Shown: positions 8,658-17,915 of the stretch, piece by piece | How positions within the stretch are numbered: the stretch's first letter is position 1 | How the letters are laid out: the number at the start of each line of letters is the position of its first letter | NCBI RefSeq assembly: GCF_000157995.1 | Contig: NZ_GG657553.1 | Location: 62,376 to 126,161 of the forward strand | Origin: Holdemania filiformis DSM 12042 | GTDB lineage: Bacteria > Bacillota_I > Bacilli_A > Erysipelotrichales > Erysipelotrichaceae | Length of the DNA: 63,786 nucleotides | Direction: 5' to 3' | The notes under the pieces: model-generated | Seen by the model: only the letters and a program-made list of their open reading frames with translations | Databases searched by the model: none | Told to the model about the DNA's origin: nothing | Translations under genes and position numbers: made by a program

Positions 8658-10028
8658 ATGAAACGGGAAAACTGGGCGTTTTTGAAACGGGTGGTTTTAC
8701 TTTCGCTGCCGGTCATGATCCAGCAGCTGTTGACGAATATGCTGAACCTGTGCGATACGATGATGATCGGCGGGATCGGCGAGAATGCGATCAGCGCGGT
8801 GGCGATTGTCAACAAAGTCTTTTTTGTTTATCAGCTGATTTTATTCGGGTTAAGCAATGGAATTGGAATCTTCATTTCACAGTATATGGGGGCACGGCAG
8901 GAGGATCAGATCACGGATCTGTATAATTTCGGACTTGGTTTGTGCTGCGTCATGGGAATTGTGGTCACTGGGATTCTGATCATTTTCCCACAGCCGATTC
9001 TCGGTTTATTTGTTCAGAATCCGCTTGTGCTGGCGGATGCGGAAGCGTATCTGGGCGTACTGTTGTGGACGCTGCTGCCGTTTGCCTGTACGTCCATGAT
9101 CAGCGTAGCGTGCCGTGTGATGGGCCGGCCGGCTATTCCAATGATTTCCGGGGTGATTTCCTGTCTGGTCAACATTGTTTTCAATGCGCTGTTGATTTAT
9201 GGTTTATTCGGTTTCCCGCGCTGGGGTGTGATCGGTGCGGCGGTGGCGACGATGATTGCGCGGTTTCTCGAAGCGGCCTACTTGTTCTATGCTTCCCGTC
9301 AATCTCTGCCCGCACTGAAGCTGCGGTTAAAAAATCATCTGCCGGCGTCGATGCGCTGGACGGTTATCTGCAAGGCGCTGCCGCTGATGGGAAACGAATT
9401 GATCTGGTCGCTGGGCTTGAATATGATCTTCATCAATTACAGCTTTATTGCGGAACAGTATATTCCGGCGATCACGGTAGTCGACAACATCAGTAATCTT
9501 GTTTATGTCGCCTTCAGCGGCTGTTCGGTGGCGGTCGGGGTGATCATCGGTCAGGCGCTGGGCTCAGGAAGGTTGGAACAGGCGAAACAGGACGCAAAGA
9601 AAATGATCGGCTTTGCGCTGACAGTGTATCTGGCGGGGGGATTGATTTTAGTGGCGATCCACCGCTGGGCTCCGGTTTGGTTCTCGTTAAGTCCGGCGAA
9701 TGTTTCAATGGCGGCGTCCCTGATTCTGGCGAAGGCGTTTCTGGCCTGGACGCAGGGCTATGCGAACACGGTTTATTATATTCTGCGTTCCGGCGGCGAT
9801 ACGAAGTCGGTGCTGATCATCGACGGGTTGTTCACCTGGTTTGGACCGGTCTTGCTGAGCTTTCTGGTTGCGCGGGTGTTTCAGGTTTCGTTGTTTCCGG
9901 CTTACTGCATCGTCGAAGGCGCGGGTCTGGTTAAAGTCTGTCTGGCAACTTGGTTTTTGAAAAAGGGCAACTGGCTGAAAAACCTGACGGAGAGTCCGGC
10001 AGCGGCGGCCGAGGTGGATCCGGCGTAG
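8658..10028 (+). CDS. MATE family multidrug/metabolite efflux protein
   Basis: 456 residues with twelve predicted transmembrane segments in two pseudo-repeats. It opens with LSLPVMIQQLLTNMLNLCDT, a typical MATE helix 1. The ATG at 8658 follows ATAAGGGGGA and sits 37 bases after a good promoter; the open frame extends about 80 codons upstream but through that promoter, so the long form is rejected. It should export cationic drugs or metabolites against Na+ or H+. Two other MATE genes lie at 32856 and 57900. Confidence 0.9.
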   Translation: MKRENWAFLKRVVLLSLPVMIQQLLTNMLNLCDTMMIGGIGENAISAVAIVNKVFFVYQLILFGLSNGIGIFISQYMGARQEDQITDLYNFGLGLCCVMGIVVTGILIIFPQPILGLFVQNPLVLADAEAYLGVLLWTLLPFACTSMISVACRVMGRPAIPMISGVISCLVNIVFNALLIYGLFGFPRWGVIGAAVATMIARFLEAAYLFYASRQSLPALKLRLKNHLPASMRWTVICKALPLMGNELIWSLGLNMIFINYSFIAEQYIPAITVVDNISNLVYVAFSGCSVAVGVIIGQALGSGRLEQAKQDAKKMIGFALTVYLAGGLILVAIHRWAPVWFSLSPANVSMAASLILAKAFLAWTQGYANTVYYILRSGGDTKSVLIIDGLFTWFGPVLLSFLVARVFQVSLFPAYCIVEGAGLVKVCLATWFLKKGNWLKNLTESPAAAAEVDPA

Positions 10029-10075
10029 AATCGATCACCGTCAAATCCGTGGAAAACGGGAAATGATCCCCATTA

Positions 10076-10167
10076 AAAAAGCTTATCTTCCTTAGCGGTT
10101 AAATCAATTCTGAAATTCTGAATTTCCAGAATCAATGGATGACAACCAGGGCGATAAGCTTTTATTT
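10076..10167. terminator. Bidirectional terminator between convergent genes
   Basis: AAAAGCTTATC and GATAAGCTTTTA are perfect complements about 65 bases apart, with a smaller TTCTG/CAGAA stem inside. A/T runs flank both sides. It can serve the MATE gene and the minus-strand gene ending at 10207. Confidence 0.65.
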
Positions 10168-10206
10168 TGATTTTGATGAGAAGCGGCGGCTTTTATGTTA
10201 GAAAAG

Positions 10207-11517
10207 CTACCGACAGGAATCTTGCTGATCCCAGAAGCTGTGGATCAGCGGCAGGATTTCGTCATGCGGATCATCGCATTGCACAAGATAATCAATGAAC
10301 CGCTGTTCAACCTCGGGATCCTCCGGGAATATCCGCAGTGCCTGATAAGCTGCTTTGCGCAGCACTTTAGGCGATTGATCGTCAAGGCAGGTCAGCGCTA
10401 ACGCCTTCAGCCGCGGATCGCGGCGGCAGCGCAAATAGTTGAACAACGCCATTGTTTTTAGTTCTTTGTCCTGAACGTCCATCCGCAGGAAAGCGTAAAG
10501 CTGTTTGTCGTCCAGGGCCCTGTTCCAATTTAAACCCGCAGCGGCCATTTCCGCGGCTTCCACCACCGTCGGATAAAACTGTGCGCTGTTTCGATAGGCG
10601 GCATCCCATGACGTTGAGTTCAGCGGGTAAGCTGGAAGATCCTGAAGCTTAACGGCCTTTTCCTCCCGCCGCAAAGGGTGGAACGCGGCTTGAAAACGGG
10701 CGGGCAGCTGATCTGCGGAAACCGGGATGGAGGAAAAATAAAATTGTTTCGGCTTTCGTTTTGAATCGCGGGAATAAGCGATGCCGCTGACGGGAATGAT
10801 AAACAAACAGTCCAGGGGTTGACGCAGCCGCGCAACAGCGCAGGCTTTGTGATGACCATCCAGAATGAAGTTCATGAACTCATTCAGATGATAAACAACA
10901 GCGCGCGGGCGGGCAGCCGAAGTCCGGAAAAGTTCTTCATAATGGGTTACACGTTCCGGATTCAGACAGGCGGAGGTTTCTGTGGGATAGAGATACAGTG
11001 GCCAGCCGTTGACATATTCATAATCCGATCCGATAAACGCTCCGGCAGTTGCCGCGGATTCTGTCCAGGTATTTTGAATATCCCAGAAGAAATGACCTTC
11101 GCCATCGGTAGGCATGCAGATCCCTTCGGCAATCACATAAAGTCCGGATTCCAGCAGAGAAAGCAGTGGTTTTAGCTGAGTGATGGATTGATTCAGTGAA
11201 ACAAACGGTTGATTCAGCGGATCTTCCAGCTTTCGCAGCGCTTCACAATCCGCGTGTTCGATGCCCAGTCCGGCCGCTAACAAGCTGGCGCAGGTCGGAC
11301 ACCCGGGCTGAATCATCCGGACCAACGGAATCTGATTTAATGTCATAGTGATGAGTGAATGATAAGCGTAGCGTTCATCCTCTAACGGGGCCATCTGTTT
11401 TTTCAGCTGTCCGCTTCCAACGATAGAAATGAGTTTCGCCGAGCGCATAGACGGCATGGCGGACAAATCTAAATCTACATTCAAAATTTTTACGGAGTTC
11501 CGGGTTTTAAAGAACAT
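10207..11517 (-). CDS. Unknown protein with ParB-like DGHHK motif and C-terminal HEAT-like repeats
   Basis: 436 residues, no signal or membrane segment. Visible features in order: a CPTC pair (Cys73, Cys76) that could bind metal, a central domain, then ILDGHHKAC (about 218-226), which recalls the GxHR/GHHR motif of ParB/sulfiredoxin-fold domains. From about 350 helical repeats resemble HEAT/PBS-lyase repeats (LRKAAYQALRIFP). ParB-fold proteins bind nucleotides, so a nucleotide-dependent role is possible, but no function is claimed. The start follows AAAGGAGG. It is monocistronic, with its own upstream gap and a shared terminator. Confidence 0.7.
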   Translation of the reverse strand: MFFKTRNSVKILNVDLDLSAMPSMRSAKLISIVGSGQLKKQMAPLEDERYAYHSLITMTLNQIPLVRMIQPGCPTCASLLAAGLGIEHADCEALRKLEDPLNQPFVSLNQSITQLKPLLSLLESGLYVIAEGICMPTDGEGHFFWDIQNTWTESAATAGAFIGSDYEYVNGWPLYLYPTETSACLNPERVTHYEELFRTSAARPRAVVYHLNEFMNFILDGHHKACAVARLRQPLDCLFIIPVSGIAYSRDSKRKPKQFYFSSIPVSADQLPARFQAAFHPLRREEKAVKLQDLPAYPLNSTSWDAAYRNSAQFYPTVVEAAEMAAAGLNWNRALDDKQLYAFLRMDVQDKELKTMALFNYLRCRRDPRLKALALTCLDDQSPKVLRKAAYQALRIFPEDPEVEQRFIDYLVQCDDPHDEILPLIHSFWDQQDSCR

Positions 11518-11621
11518 ACATCTGCCTCCTTTCCGCGATCAACGTGATGCGGGGAAAACGGGATTCACAAGGGATACGATTGAATTCTGAAGCGGTCAAT
11601 CCTGTTCCTGGCTTCACTTTT

Positions 11622-11655
11622 AAAAATGTGGGATCCTTTGTCCGGAATCCCGCAC
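11622..11655 (-). terminator. Terminator of the DUF554 gene
   Basis: Read on the minus strand, GTGCGGGAT and ATCCCAC form an imperfect stem followed by ATTTTTAAAA. Confidence 0.6.
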
Positions 11656-11700
11656 TTGAAATAAATGTTTATTCCACGTCAGCTTTGCGTTAGCCGTTCG

Positions 11701-12417
11701 TCAAAATAAGGGTGTTAATAATAAGGCGATCAGTAAGGCTGGAAGCAGATTCGCAACCCGGATCTTCGTGTTAAACATCAGATTGACGCCGACACAGAAG
11801 ATTAACATCGAGCCGGTCATCGCCAGGTTGGCGATCATCCCGTCGCTGAGCACTGGAGCGATCAGCTGCGCTAATAAGGTTATCGAACCTTGAAACAAGA
11901 CAAGCGGAATGACGGAAAAAATAGCGCCTTTCCCTAAGGCTGAGGTAAAGATCATGATGATCAGACAATCCAGCACGGCTTTGGTGATCAACAACGACGG
12001 ATCGGCGGCCAAACCATCCTGCAATGCGCCGACAATCGCCATCGCGCCGACGCAGATCGTTAACGAAGCGGTGAGAAATGCTTCCATGAACCGGTCGTCT
12101 TCATCGCTGCCGGTTTTCTTTTTCAGCCAGCTTCCGAATTGTTCAAAACGGTATTCCAGATTGATTCCCTCGCCCAACAGTGCGCCGGCCGCCAGGCTGA
12201 GCACCGCCAGCATGGTGCCCTGAACGCAGATGCCGCTGGCTTGAATCACCAACATTTTTTCCAGCGCGCCGGCTATCCCGATAAAAATGGAGGACAGTCC
12301 CAACGCCTGCATCAACGTGATTTGAAACCTTTGCGGTAAGCCTTTACGGAAAATCAGCCCCAGCAGCCCGCCGCCGATGACCGCTAACCCATTGATCAAT
12401 GTTCCCAAACCCGGCAT
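11701..12417 (-). CDS. DUF554 (YdfK/YqgA-like) membrane protein
   Basis: 238 residues with about seven hydrophobic segments, starting MPGLGTLINGLAVIGGG. The Gly-rich first helix and the repeated GALxGEGINLE-type loop match the DUF554 family. Its biochemical role is unknown; transport has been suggested for the family. The ATG at 12417 follows AAAGGGAG, which rules out the 18-residue upstream extension. It is 62 bases downstream of the LCP gene and may be cotranscribed with it. Confidence 0.85.
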   Translation of the reverse strand: MPGLGTLINGLAVIGGGLLGLIFRKGLPQRFQITLMQALGLSSIFIGIAGALEKMLVIQASGICVQGTMLAVLSLAAGALLGEGINLEYRFEQFGSWLKKKTGSDEDDRFMEAFLTASLTICVGAMAIVGALQDGLAADPSLLITKAVLDCLIIMIFTSALGKGAIFSVIPLVLFQGSITLLAQLIAPVLSDGMIANLAMTGSMLIFCVGVNLMFNTKIRVANLLPALLIALLLTPLF

Positions 12418-12479
12418 AATTGAACTCCCTTTCTCTACAAATAAAGAAACTACGCTGAAATCAGTCGGCAATTCCGCTG

Positions 12480-13508
12480 TTATTTCTTAAATTCCCCATA
12501 AGTCTTATAGGTTTTTTCCTCATTGTCCATCACCGTTTGACTTGGCTGGTAATCCTCATCCCCATAAATATTCGCGTGCAGATGCCGCACCATATCGCTG
12601 TAGCTGCGCACCAGATACCCGCCCAGCCCCGGACAACGCATGATATCGTCATATTCACCGCTCGGTTCTTTATAAGTTTCAATGTTTGTCAGATCGAAGC
12701 TTAAAAGCGAAACGAGATACTCTTTAATCTCAGAATTCGTCAGGTTGGTCGTAATATAGGGAAGCATATCGTTGACGATCTCCATCAGTTCCAGAATATT
12801 CTTAGGCTTCAGCTTAGCGATGATCGCGTTGATCACGTTGTTCTGGCGGTCCATCCGCACGAAATCACTGTCGATGTACCGCTGCCGGCAATACATCATT
12901 GCGTCATAGCCGTTAAGTGTATTGACACCGGTGTGCACGCTGTTCTTTGTGTTTCCCCGCAGTGCCCCGACTTCCTTGGCCGTCAGATCAATGTCAACCC
13001 CGCCGATCAGATCGACAAGCTTTTCCACCGCGTTAAAGCTGAAGGTCACATACTGCGTGATGTCGAGGTCTAAATTATAATTCAAGGTCTGAACGGCCAG
13101 CGTAGCGCCGCCGAACCAGTAAGCCCAGTTGAAATGACCATATTTCTGATGGTCGCCGGGAATCCAGACAACGACGTCGCGTTCGACAGAGGTGATTTTT
13201 AATTTCTTATTATCAAAATCCAGTGATACAATTTTCATCGCATCGCTGCGGTCTTCGTCGGTGCCCGTCGGCCCCTGACTGTTGTCCGCGCCAAACAAAG
13301 CGATATTGACGAGTTTCCGTTCTTTCACCGCTTCGATGACCTCAGGCGCGATTGCCGCGGTATCGCTTTCGATCATTTCACCATGTTCCATTTTGTTTAA
13401 CATGGAGTCCATTGCCCAATTCGCCGCGCCGTAACCGCAGCCGCCGATCAACAGAATGACGGCAAGAACAAGCAGTCCTGTTTTAACACCCTTTTTCAAT
13501 TCCTTCAC
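12480..13508 (-). CDS. LytR-CpsA-Psr (LCP) family cell-wall glycopolymer ligase
   Basis: 342 residues. A short cytoplasmic stretch, one transmembrane helix (about 11-28) and an extracellular LCP domain are seen. The domain carries LFGADN, conserved DRSDAM, the Arg/Asp-rich ITSVERD and the C-terminal CRQRYIDSDFVRMDRQ block that binds the polyprenyl pyrophosphate. LCP enzymes attach teichoic acids or capsule to peptidoglycan, fitting with the LTA synthase and TagO-type genes in the window. The start is a GTG with the GAGGTGAAGG motif overlapping it, an unusual arrangement that suggests weak initiation. Confidence 0.88.
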   Translation of the reverse strand: MKELKKGVKTGLLVLAVILLIGGCGYGAANWAMDSMLNKMEHGEMIESDTAAIAPEVIEAVKERKLVNIALFGADNSQGPTGTDEDRSDAMKIVSLDFDNKKLKITSVERDVVVWIPGDHQKYGHFNWAYWFGGATLAVQTLNYNLDLDITQYVTFSFNAVEKLVDLIGGVDIDLTAKEVGALRGNTKNSVHTGVNTLNGYDAMMYCRQRYIDSDFVRMDRQNNVINAIIAKLKPKNILELMEIVNDMLPYITTNLTNSEIKEYLVSLLSFDLTNIETYKEPSGEYDDIMRCPGLGGYLVRSYSDMVRHLHANIYGDEDYQPSQTVMDNEEKTYKTYGEFKK

Positions 13509-13552
13509 CTCTGCAATAATCTAAGAATCCGATAAATCAAGTAATCGTTTTT

Positions 13553-13561
13553 ATTATACCA
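13553..13561 (-). promoter_or_regulatory. Extended -10 promoter of the LCP gene
   Basis: TGGTATAAT on the minus strand, 44 bases before the GTG start. No convincing -35 box is seen, as expected for the TGn type. Confidence 0.5.
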
Positions 13562-13898
13562 GTTTGAGATCGAAGCGAAACGGAAAAAGCGGCAAAGTTT
13601 CTTTTCTGCGTAAATAACTATAAATTTGGATTTGCACGATCTCAGAGCTTAATCCGTGTTCCGGAGGCAGCGGAAGGGGGACTTGCATCCAGCCGTTGGG
13701 AAGCCGTCATCGCCAGCGAATTGCTGAGGTGGAATAAAACAATAAAATCCGAGTCAAACAAATTGTAGAAGGAAGTCCGCCGTTGGCAGTTTGTTAAGCG
13801 AATATCCTTTTGCAAGACCAGAGGTCAGGCTTTGTTTTTGTTAAATCGCTTGATTCAGCATTTCCATTTCATGAAGTTAATGGAAGAATATTTTCAGC

Positions 13899-13927
13899 TT
13901 GCTTTTTCTTCAAAATCTCTCTATAAC
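13899..13927 (+). promoter_or_regulatory. Promoter of the Nudix operon
   Basis: TTGCTT and TATAAC separated by 17 bases, about 80 bases upstream of the ATG. Confidence 0.5.
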
Positions 13928-14005
13928 TAAATCAGAGACTTACGCGAAGACCTGGATTTCCATCGGCCTTCGGGAAATGATCAGAAAACGAAACAGGGGG
14001 AGAAT

Positions 14006-14548
14006 ATGGAACTGACAGAGAAAACCAATTCGCAAAAACGAGTATTTACCGGGCGTTTGATTCATGTGCGGCATGATGAAGTCACTTTGCCCGACGGCAC
14101 GGAAACGATCCGCGAGGTTGTTGAACATCCCGGCGGCGTGGCGATTGCGGCGCTGACCGATCAGAACGAACTGCTTCTCGTCGATCAATTCCGCTATGCC
14201 CAGCAGCGGATCATGCGCGAAGTACCGGCAGGGAAACGAGAACCTGGTGAGGATCCGTTAGTCACCGCCCAGCGAGAACTGCAGGAAGAAACCGGCTATA
14301 CCGCTGAAACCTTTGAGTTTCTGGGGGAAATGGTGCCGACCGGCGCGTATCTGGAAGAAACAATTCAGATGTACAGGGCGAAAGGGCTGACCTTTGTCGG
14401 CACGCACCTGGATGACGATGAATTCCTGAACTGCGTGAAGGTGCCGTTGAAGGACGTCGTCGATCAGGTGATGCGCGGCGAGATCATCGACGGGAAAACG
14501 ATTGCGATGACGCTGAAATTACAGAAATTGCTGGAGGAAGAAGAATGA
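14006..14548 (+). CDS. nudF: Nudix hydrolase, ADP-ribose pyrophosphatase type
   Basis: 180 residues with a complete Nudix box at residues 76-98 (Gx5Ex7REUxEExGU is satisfied, core QRELQEETGY). The preceding beta strands and the FRYAQQRIMREVPAG segment are typical of ADP-ribose/nucleoside-diphosphate-sugar pyrophosphatases. It should cleave ADP-ribose to AMP and ribose 5-phosphate. First gene of a three-gene operon; its TGA overlaps the next ATG. Confidence 0.85.
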   Translation: MELTEKTNSQKRVFTGRLIHVRHDEVTLPDGTETIREVVEHPGGVAIAALTDQNELLLVDQFRYAQQRIMREVPAGKREPGEDPLVTAQRELQEETGYTAETFEFLGEMVPTGAYLEETIQMYRAKGLTFVGTHLDDDEFLNCVKVPLKDVVDQVMRGEIIDGKTIAMTLKLQKLLEEEE

Positions 14549-16158
14549 TGAATTTCGACTGTTTTGATCAACCTTACCCATCCAACCGCTATCCGGTGAT
14601 GGCGCGCCGGGGAATGGTCTGTACCGGCTCCGCGCTGGCCTCGGCAGCCGGCTTGGAAATGCTGCGGCAAGGCGGCAACGCGATCGACGCGGCGGTAGCG
14701 ACGGCGGCCGCGCTGACGGTTGTGGAACCGACGGCCAACGGCTTGGGCAGCGACGCGTTTGCGATTGTCTGGCACAAAGGGGAACTGATCGGGCTGAATT
14801 CCTCCGGCTTCGCTCCGGAAGCGATCACGGCTGAACAGGTCAAAGCCCAGGGCCATTCGACGATGCCGGCCTTTGGCTGGACGCCGGTCACGGTGCCGGG
14901 CGCGGTCAAAGCCTGGAAAAGTCTGAACGAACGCTTCGGAAAGCTGACGCTGGCGCAATGCCTGGCCCCGGCGATCCGCTATGCCGAGGAAGGCTATCCG
15001 TGTTCTCCGGTTTTAGCCCATTACTGGCAGGCCGCTTTTGATAAATACAAAAAAGAATTTGCCGGGAAACCGGAATTTGACGAATGGTTTGCGACGTTCG
15101 CTCCGCAAGGTCATGCGCCGCAGCCCGGAGATAAGATTACCTTAAAAAATCATGCGGAGACATTAAAAGAAATCGGCCGAACACAGGCCGACAGCTTTTA
15201 CCAGGGTCAGATCGCCGATCAAATCGATGCCTGCAGCCGCAAATACGGCGGGTATCTCCGCAAAGCGGATCTGGAAGCGTTTGAAAATGAATGGGTTACC
15301 CCGATCCGACTGAATTACCGCGGCTATGAAATCTGTGAAATTCCGCCGAATGGGCAGGGCATCGTCGCGCTGATGGCGCTGAATATCCTGAAAGAATTCC
15401 AATTTCAGGAGAAGCTGCACGTGGAAACGGTGCATCGACAGCTGGAAGCGATGAAGATGGCGTTCAAAGACGGTTTGTTCTATATTACAGATCCGAAGGC
15501 GATGAAGGTGAAAACGGAGCATCTGCTTGATCCGCAGCTGGGGCGTCTGCGCGCCGCTCAGATCACGGATACCGCGCAGGATCCGCAGGTCAGCGAGCTG
15601 CCGCAGAGCGGAACGGTGTATTTATGCACTGCGGATGAGGAAGGCAACATGGTGTCCTATATCCAGAGTAATTATATGGGATTCGGCAGCGGCATCGTCG
15701 TGGAGGGCACCGGCATTTCCTTGCAGAACCGCGGTCATGATTTCTCACTGGATGATCAGCATGCCAATTATTTAGAGCCGCGCAAGCGGACGTATCACAC
15801 GATCATTCCGGGATTTTTGATGAAAGAGGGCAAAGCGGTCGGCCCGTTCGGCGTCATGGGCGGCTATATGCAGCCTCAAGGGCATGTCCAGGTAGCGATG
15901 AACCTGATCGATTTCCATCTCAATCCGCAGATGGCGCTGGATGCGCCCCGCTGGCTGTGGGAACGGGACAACCGGATCTACGTTGAACCGCACTTCCCAA
16001 CCGCTTTGGCGAAAGCGCTGCAGAAGCGGGGACACCGGATTGAAGTCTGCCTGGATCCCGGCGTTTTCGGCAGGGGACAGATGATCCTTAGAATGGAGAA
16101 CGGCACGTTGATCGGCGGGACAGAATCCCGCACCGATAGCAACATTGCCTGTTTCTGA
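14545..16158 (+). CDS. Gamma-glutamyltransferase-family Ntn hydrolase, cytoplasmic type
   Basis: 537 residues. The family hallmarks are seen: an N-terminal GGNAIDAAVA block (43-52), a central region, and the autocleavage and nucleophile site QSGTVYL with Thr357. Downstream are GNMVSYIQS and the late GPFGVMGGYMQPQGH block. No signal peptide is present, so unlike classical secreted GGT it should work in the cytoplasm, as do YwrD-like relatives. Substrates may be glutathione conjugates or other gamma-glutamyl or acyl amides. Translation starts within the stop of the Nudix gene behind GGAGG, so the two are coupled. Confidence 0.85.
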   Translation: MMNFDCFDQPYPSNRYPVMARRGMVCTGSALASAAGLEMLRQGGNAIDAAVATAAALTVVEPTANGLGSDAFAIVWHKGELIGLNSSGFAPEAITAEQVKAQGHSTMPAFGWTPVTVPGAVKAWKSLNERFGKLTLAQCLAPAIRYAEEGYPCSPVLAHYWQAAFDKYKKEFAGKPEFDEWFATFAPQGHAPQPGDKITLKNHAETLKEIGRTQADSFYQGQIADQIDACSRKYGGYLRKADLEAFENEWVTPIRLNYRGYEICEIPPNGQGIVALMALNILKEFQFQEKLHVETVHRQLEAMKMAFKDGLFYITDPKAMKVKTEHLLDPQLGRLRAAQITDTAQDPQVSELPQSGTVYLCTADEEGNMVSYIQSNYMGFGSGIVVEGTGISLQNRGHDFSLDDQHANYLEPRKRTYHTIIPGFLMKEGKAVGPFGVMGGYMQPQGHVQVAMNLIDFHLNPQMALDAPRWLWERDNRIYVEPHFPTALAKALQKRGHRIEVCLDPGVFGRGQMILRMENGTLIGGTESRTDSNIACF

Positions 16159-16160
16159 CA

Positions 16161-16502
16161 ATGGCTTCAACACTGGAATTTGTCACGTATGTGACCGATC
16201 AGCTGGCGTTGGCCGGCACAATTACCTGGAAGCGGATGTTCGGGGAGGTTGGCTTGTATTGCGATCAGGTGTTCTTCGCGGTGATCTGCGACGATCAGCT
16301 GTTTATTAAAATCACGCCGGAGGTGGCGGCCAGGATTCCAGATTGTCCGAAAGCGCCGCCCTATCCCGGCGCAAAGGAAAGTTTCTTAATTGAAGATCTG
16401 GACGACCGGGAAACGTTAGCGGAAATCGTCAAAGCAACCTGCGACGCTTTGCCGAAACCCAAACCCCGGCGGCCGAAAACTTCGAAAGCTGAATCAAGAT
16501 AG
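16161..16502 (+). CDS. TfoX N-terminal domain protein
   Basis: 113 residues matching the Sxy/TfoX N-terminal domain: early ITWKRMFGEVGLYC, central FAVICDDQLFIKIT, ending in a basic Pro/Lys-rich tail. The separate C-terminal TfoX domain is absent. It begins two bases after the GGT-like stop without its own ribosome binding site, so translation is probably coupled. These single-domain proteins have no defined role outside competence-associated relatives. Confidence 0.8.
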   Translation: MASTLEFVTYVTDQLALAGTITWKRMFGEVGLYCDQVFFAVICDDQLFIKITPEVAARIPDCPKAPPYPGAKESFLIEDLDDRETLAEIVKATCDALPKPKPRRPKTSKAESR

Positions 16503-16505
16503 AGA

Positions 16506-16537
16506 TAGAACAGGGAAAGGCTCTGTTCTATTTTTTT
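16506..16537 (+). terminator. Terminator of the Nudix-GGT-TfoX operon
   Basis: TAGAACAG and CTGTTCTA form a perfect stem followed by seven T residues. Confidence 0.9.
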
Positions 16538-16664
16538 ATTATTTGCTAAACTACCCGGGTTTTTGAAATAAGAAGTAAATCTTCATAATCTAAACCGATA
16601 AAATTGCAGCGAATCGCAAGGATCGATTTTGTCATAGGGATGTTCGGATACTTCTGCTGATATA

Positions 16665-16689
16665 AAACAAAAACGAGGGAAATCCCTCG
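16665..16689 (-). terminator. Terminator of the MoxR-DUF58-DUF4129 operon
   Basis: CGAGGGA/TCCCTCG stem with a two-base loop. Read on the minus strand it is followed by TTTTTGTTT. Confidence 0.8.
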
Positions 16690-16739
16690 CTTTCAATATA
16701 AGGAAATGATTATACGCGTCGTATAAACGAGAATGAAGG

Positions 16740-17915
16740 TCATGGTCGATAGCGTTCTTTATTGTAAGCGTGGGTCAGTTCTTTGAACTGATCGTCCGGC
16801 TCCTGATCCTGGACTTCCTGCCAGTACTCCCAGGGTGTTTCGGAAGAAGCGAACGGATAACCTCGTTGAATACGCTCGTTCACTGCCTCTTTGTATTGCT
16901 TTCGGACTGGGGAAAGCACTTCCGGATGCAGCCAGGAATGCAGGCGCTGACGTAGTGTCGGCCGTTCTCCTAATGCGGAAGCTGCGATCTTTTCACTGCG
17001 AAACCCCTTCTCCAGGGAAACCGACCGGGATTTCCGAATCAAACGAAGGAACCAGCGAAGCAGGAAAAACAGAAGCAAACCGGCGGCGATCATGGCGATC
17101 ACGGCCAGAATTCCGTTGAAAGCAGACGAAGCGGCATTGGCGGATTCCGGATCGGGCGTTAGGATGACCTCGGTCTGGGGTGTCTGTGTCGTGACTTCCG
17201 TTCCTTTTTGATGGGCCAGAATCCAGCGAATCAAACTTTGCAGCGACAGGATGATCGCCGAGAAGACAAATGCGAAGGCTTCGATCAAACGGCTTAAAAT
17301 CCAGGTCAATCCCTGGCTGAACAACTGGGCGGCAGCAAGAATCAAAGCGCTCAGCGGGCCGATTGCCAAGGTAGCTGCCAGTTGAATTCCTGCCAGCTTA
17401 AGCAACAGCTTTTCCTGGTCGGGATCCAGCTGGGACATCGCGGCCGGATCAGAAGGGTTGAAAAACTGAGACTGGATGCGCAGGCATAACGCCGCCAAAA
17501 CCAGCAGCAGCGAGCTGCGGATCAGATCCGGGCCGGTGCTGACCGTATTGATGAGAATCAGAATCAGCGCGCCGATCCCCAGCTTTCCCCATGAACAATC
17601 CCGCAAATCTTCCAGCGTCAGGATCAGGCCGGTTTCCAGAATCAACCCGACGGCGGTTAGCACCAGCGTCAGAATATTTTTTTGGATCGGAAGTCCAAAC
17701 GCAAAGAGAACGATGTTCAGGAAGTACAAGCCAGACCGCAGCGCTGGTTTTTTCTGATGGGAAAGCAGCGACAGACCCCATTGCAGGATGAAAAACAGGA
17801 CGCATCCCGGCAGGAAGAGCGTTCCGGGCAGAAAGGCCTGCACGAAGACGATCATGATCCAGAGTCCGCAGAGAACCTGCTGGAAGGCAAGGAGATACGG
17901 AATGCAGCGTTTCAT
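16740..17915 (-). CDS. DUF4129 domain membrane protein
   Basis: 391 residues, last gene of the MoxR operon. The first half is hydrophobic, with about seven transmembrane segments. After a further helix (about 270-300) comes a cytoplasmic C-terminal region. That region (KQYKEAVNERIQRG, ETPWEYWQ, LTHAYNKERY) matches DUF4129, a domain usually fused to or next to transglutaminase-like proteins. ATG 17915 follows GGAGG and overlaps the DUF58 stop by four bases; the 40-residue upstream extension lies inside DUF58 and is rejected. No transglutaminase domain is present. Confidence 0.8.
   Translation of the reverse strand: MKRCIPYLLAFQQVLCGLWIMIVFVQAFLPGTLFLPGCVLFFILQWGLSLLSHQKKPALRSGLYFLNIVLFAFGLPIQKNILTLVLTAVGLILETGLILTLEDLRDCSWGKLGIGALILILINTVSTGPDLIRSSLLLVLAALCLRIQSQFFNPSDPAAMSQLDPDQEKLLLKLAGIQLAATLAIGPLSALILAAAQLFSQGLTWILSRLIEAFAFVFSAIILSLQSLIRWILAHQKGTEVTTQTPQTEVILTPDPESANAASSAFNGILAVIAMIAAGLLLFFLLRWFLRLIRKSRSVSLEKGFRSEKIAASALGERPTLRQRLHSWLHPEVLSPVRKQYKEAVNERIQRGYPFASSETPWEYWQEVQDQEPDDQFKELTHAYNKERYRP

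Larger units (their letters stand above)
13509..14005. other. Intergenic region with two divergent promoters
   Basis: It holds the extended -10 promoter of the LCP gene and the promoter of the Nudix operon. The middle part (about 13600-13890) contains a stretch open in one frame without start or ribosome binding site; no gene is claimed. Confidence 0.45.

Noticed and set aside
13600-13780. Open frame of roughly 60 codons upstream of the Nudix gene
   Set aside because: No start codon, no ribosome binding site, no recognisable sequence; likely chance.
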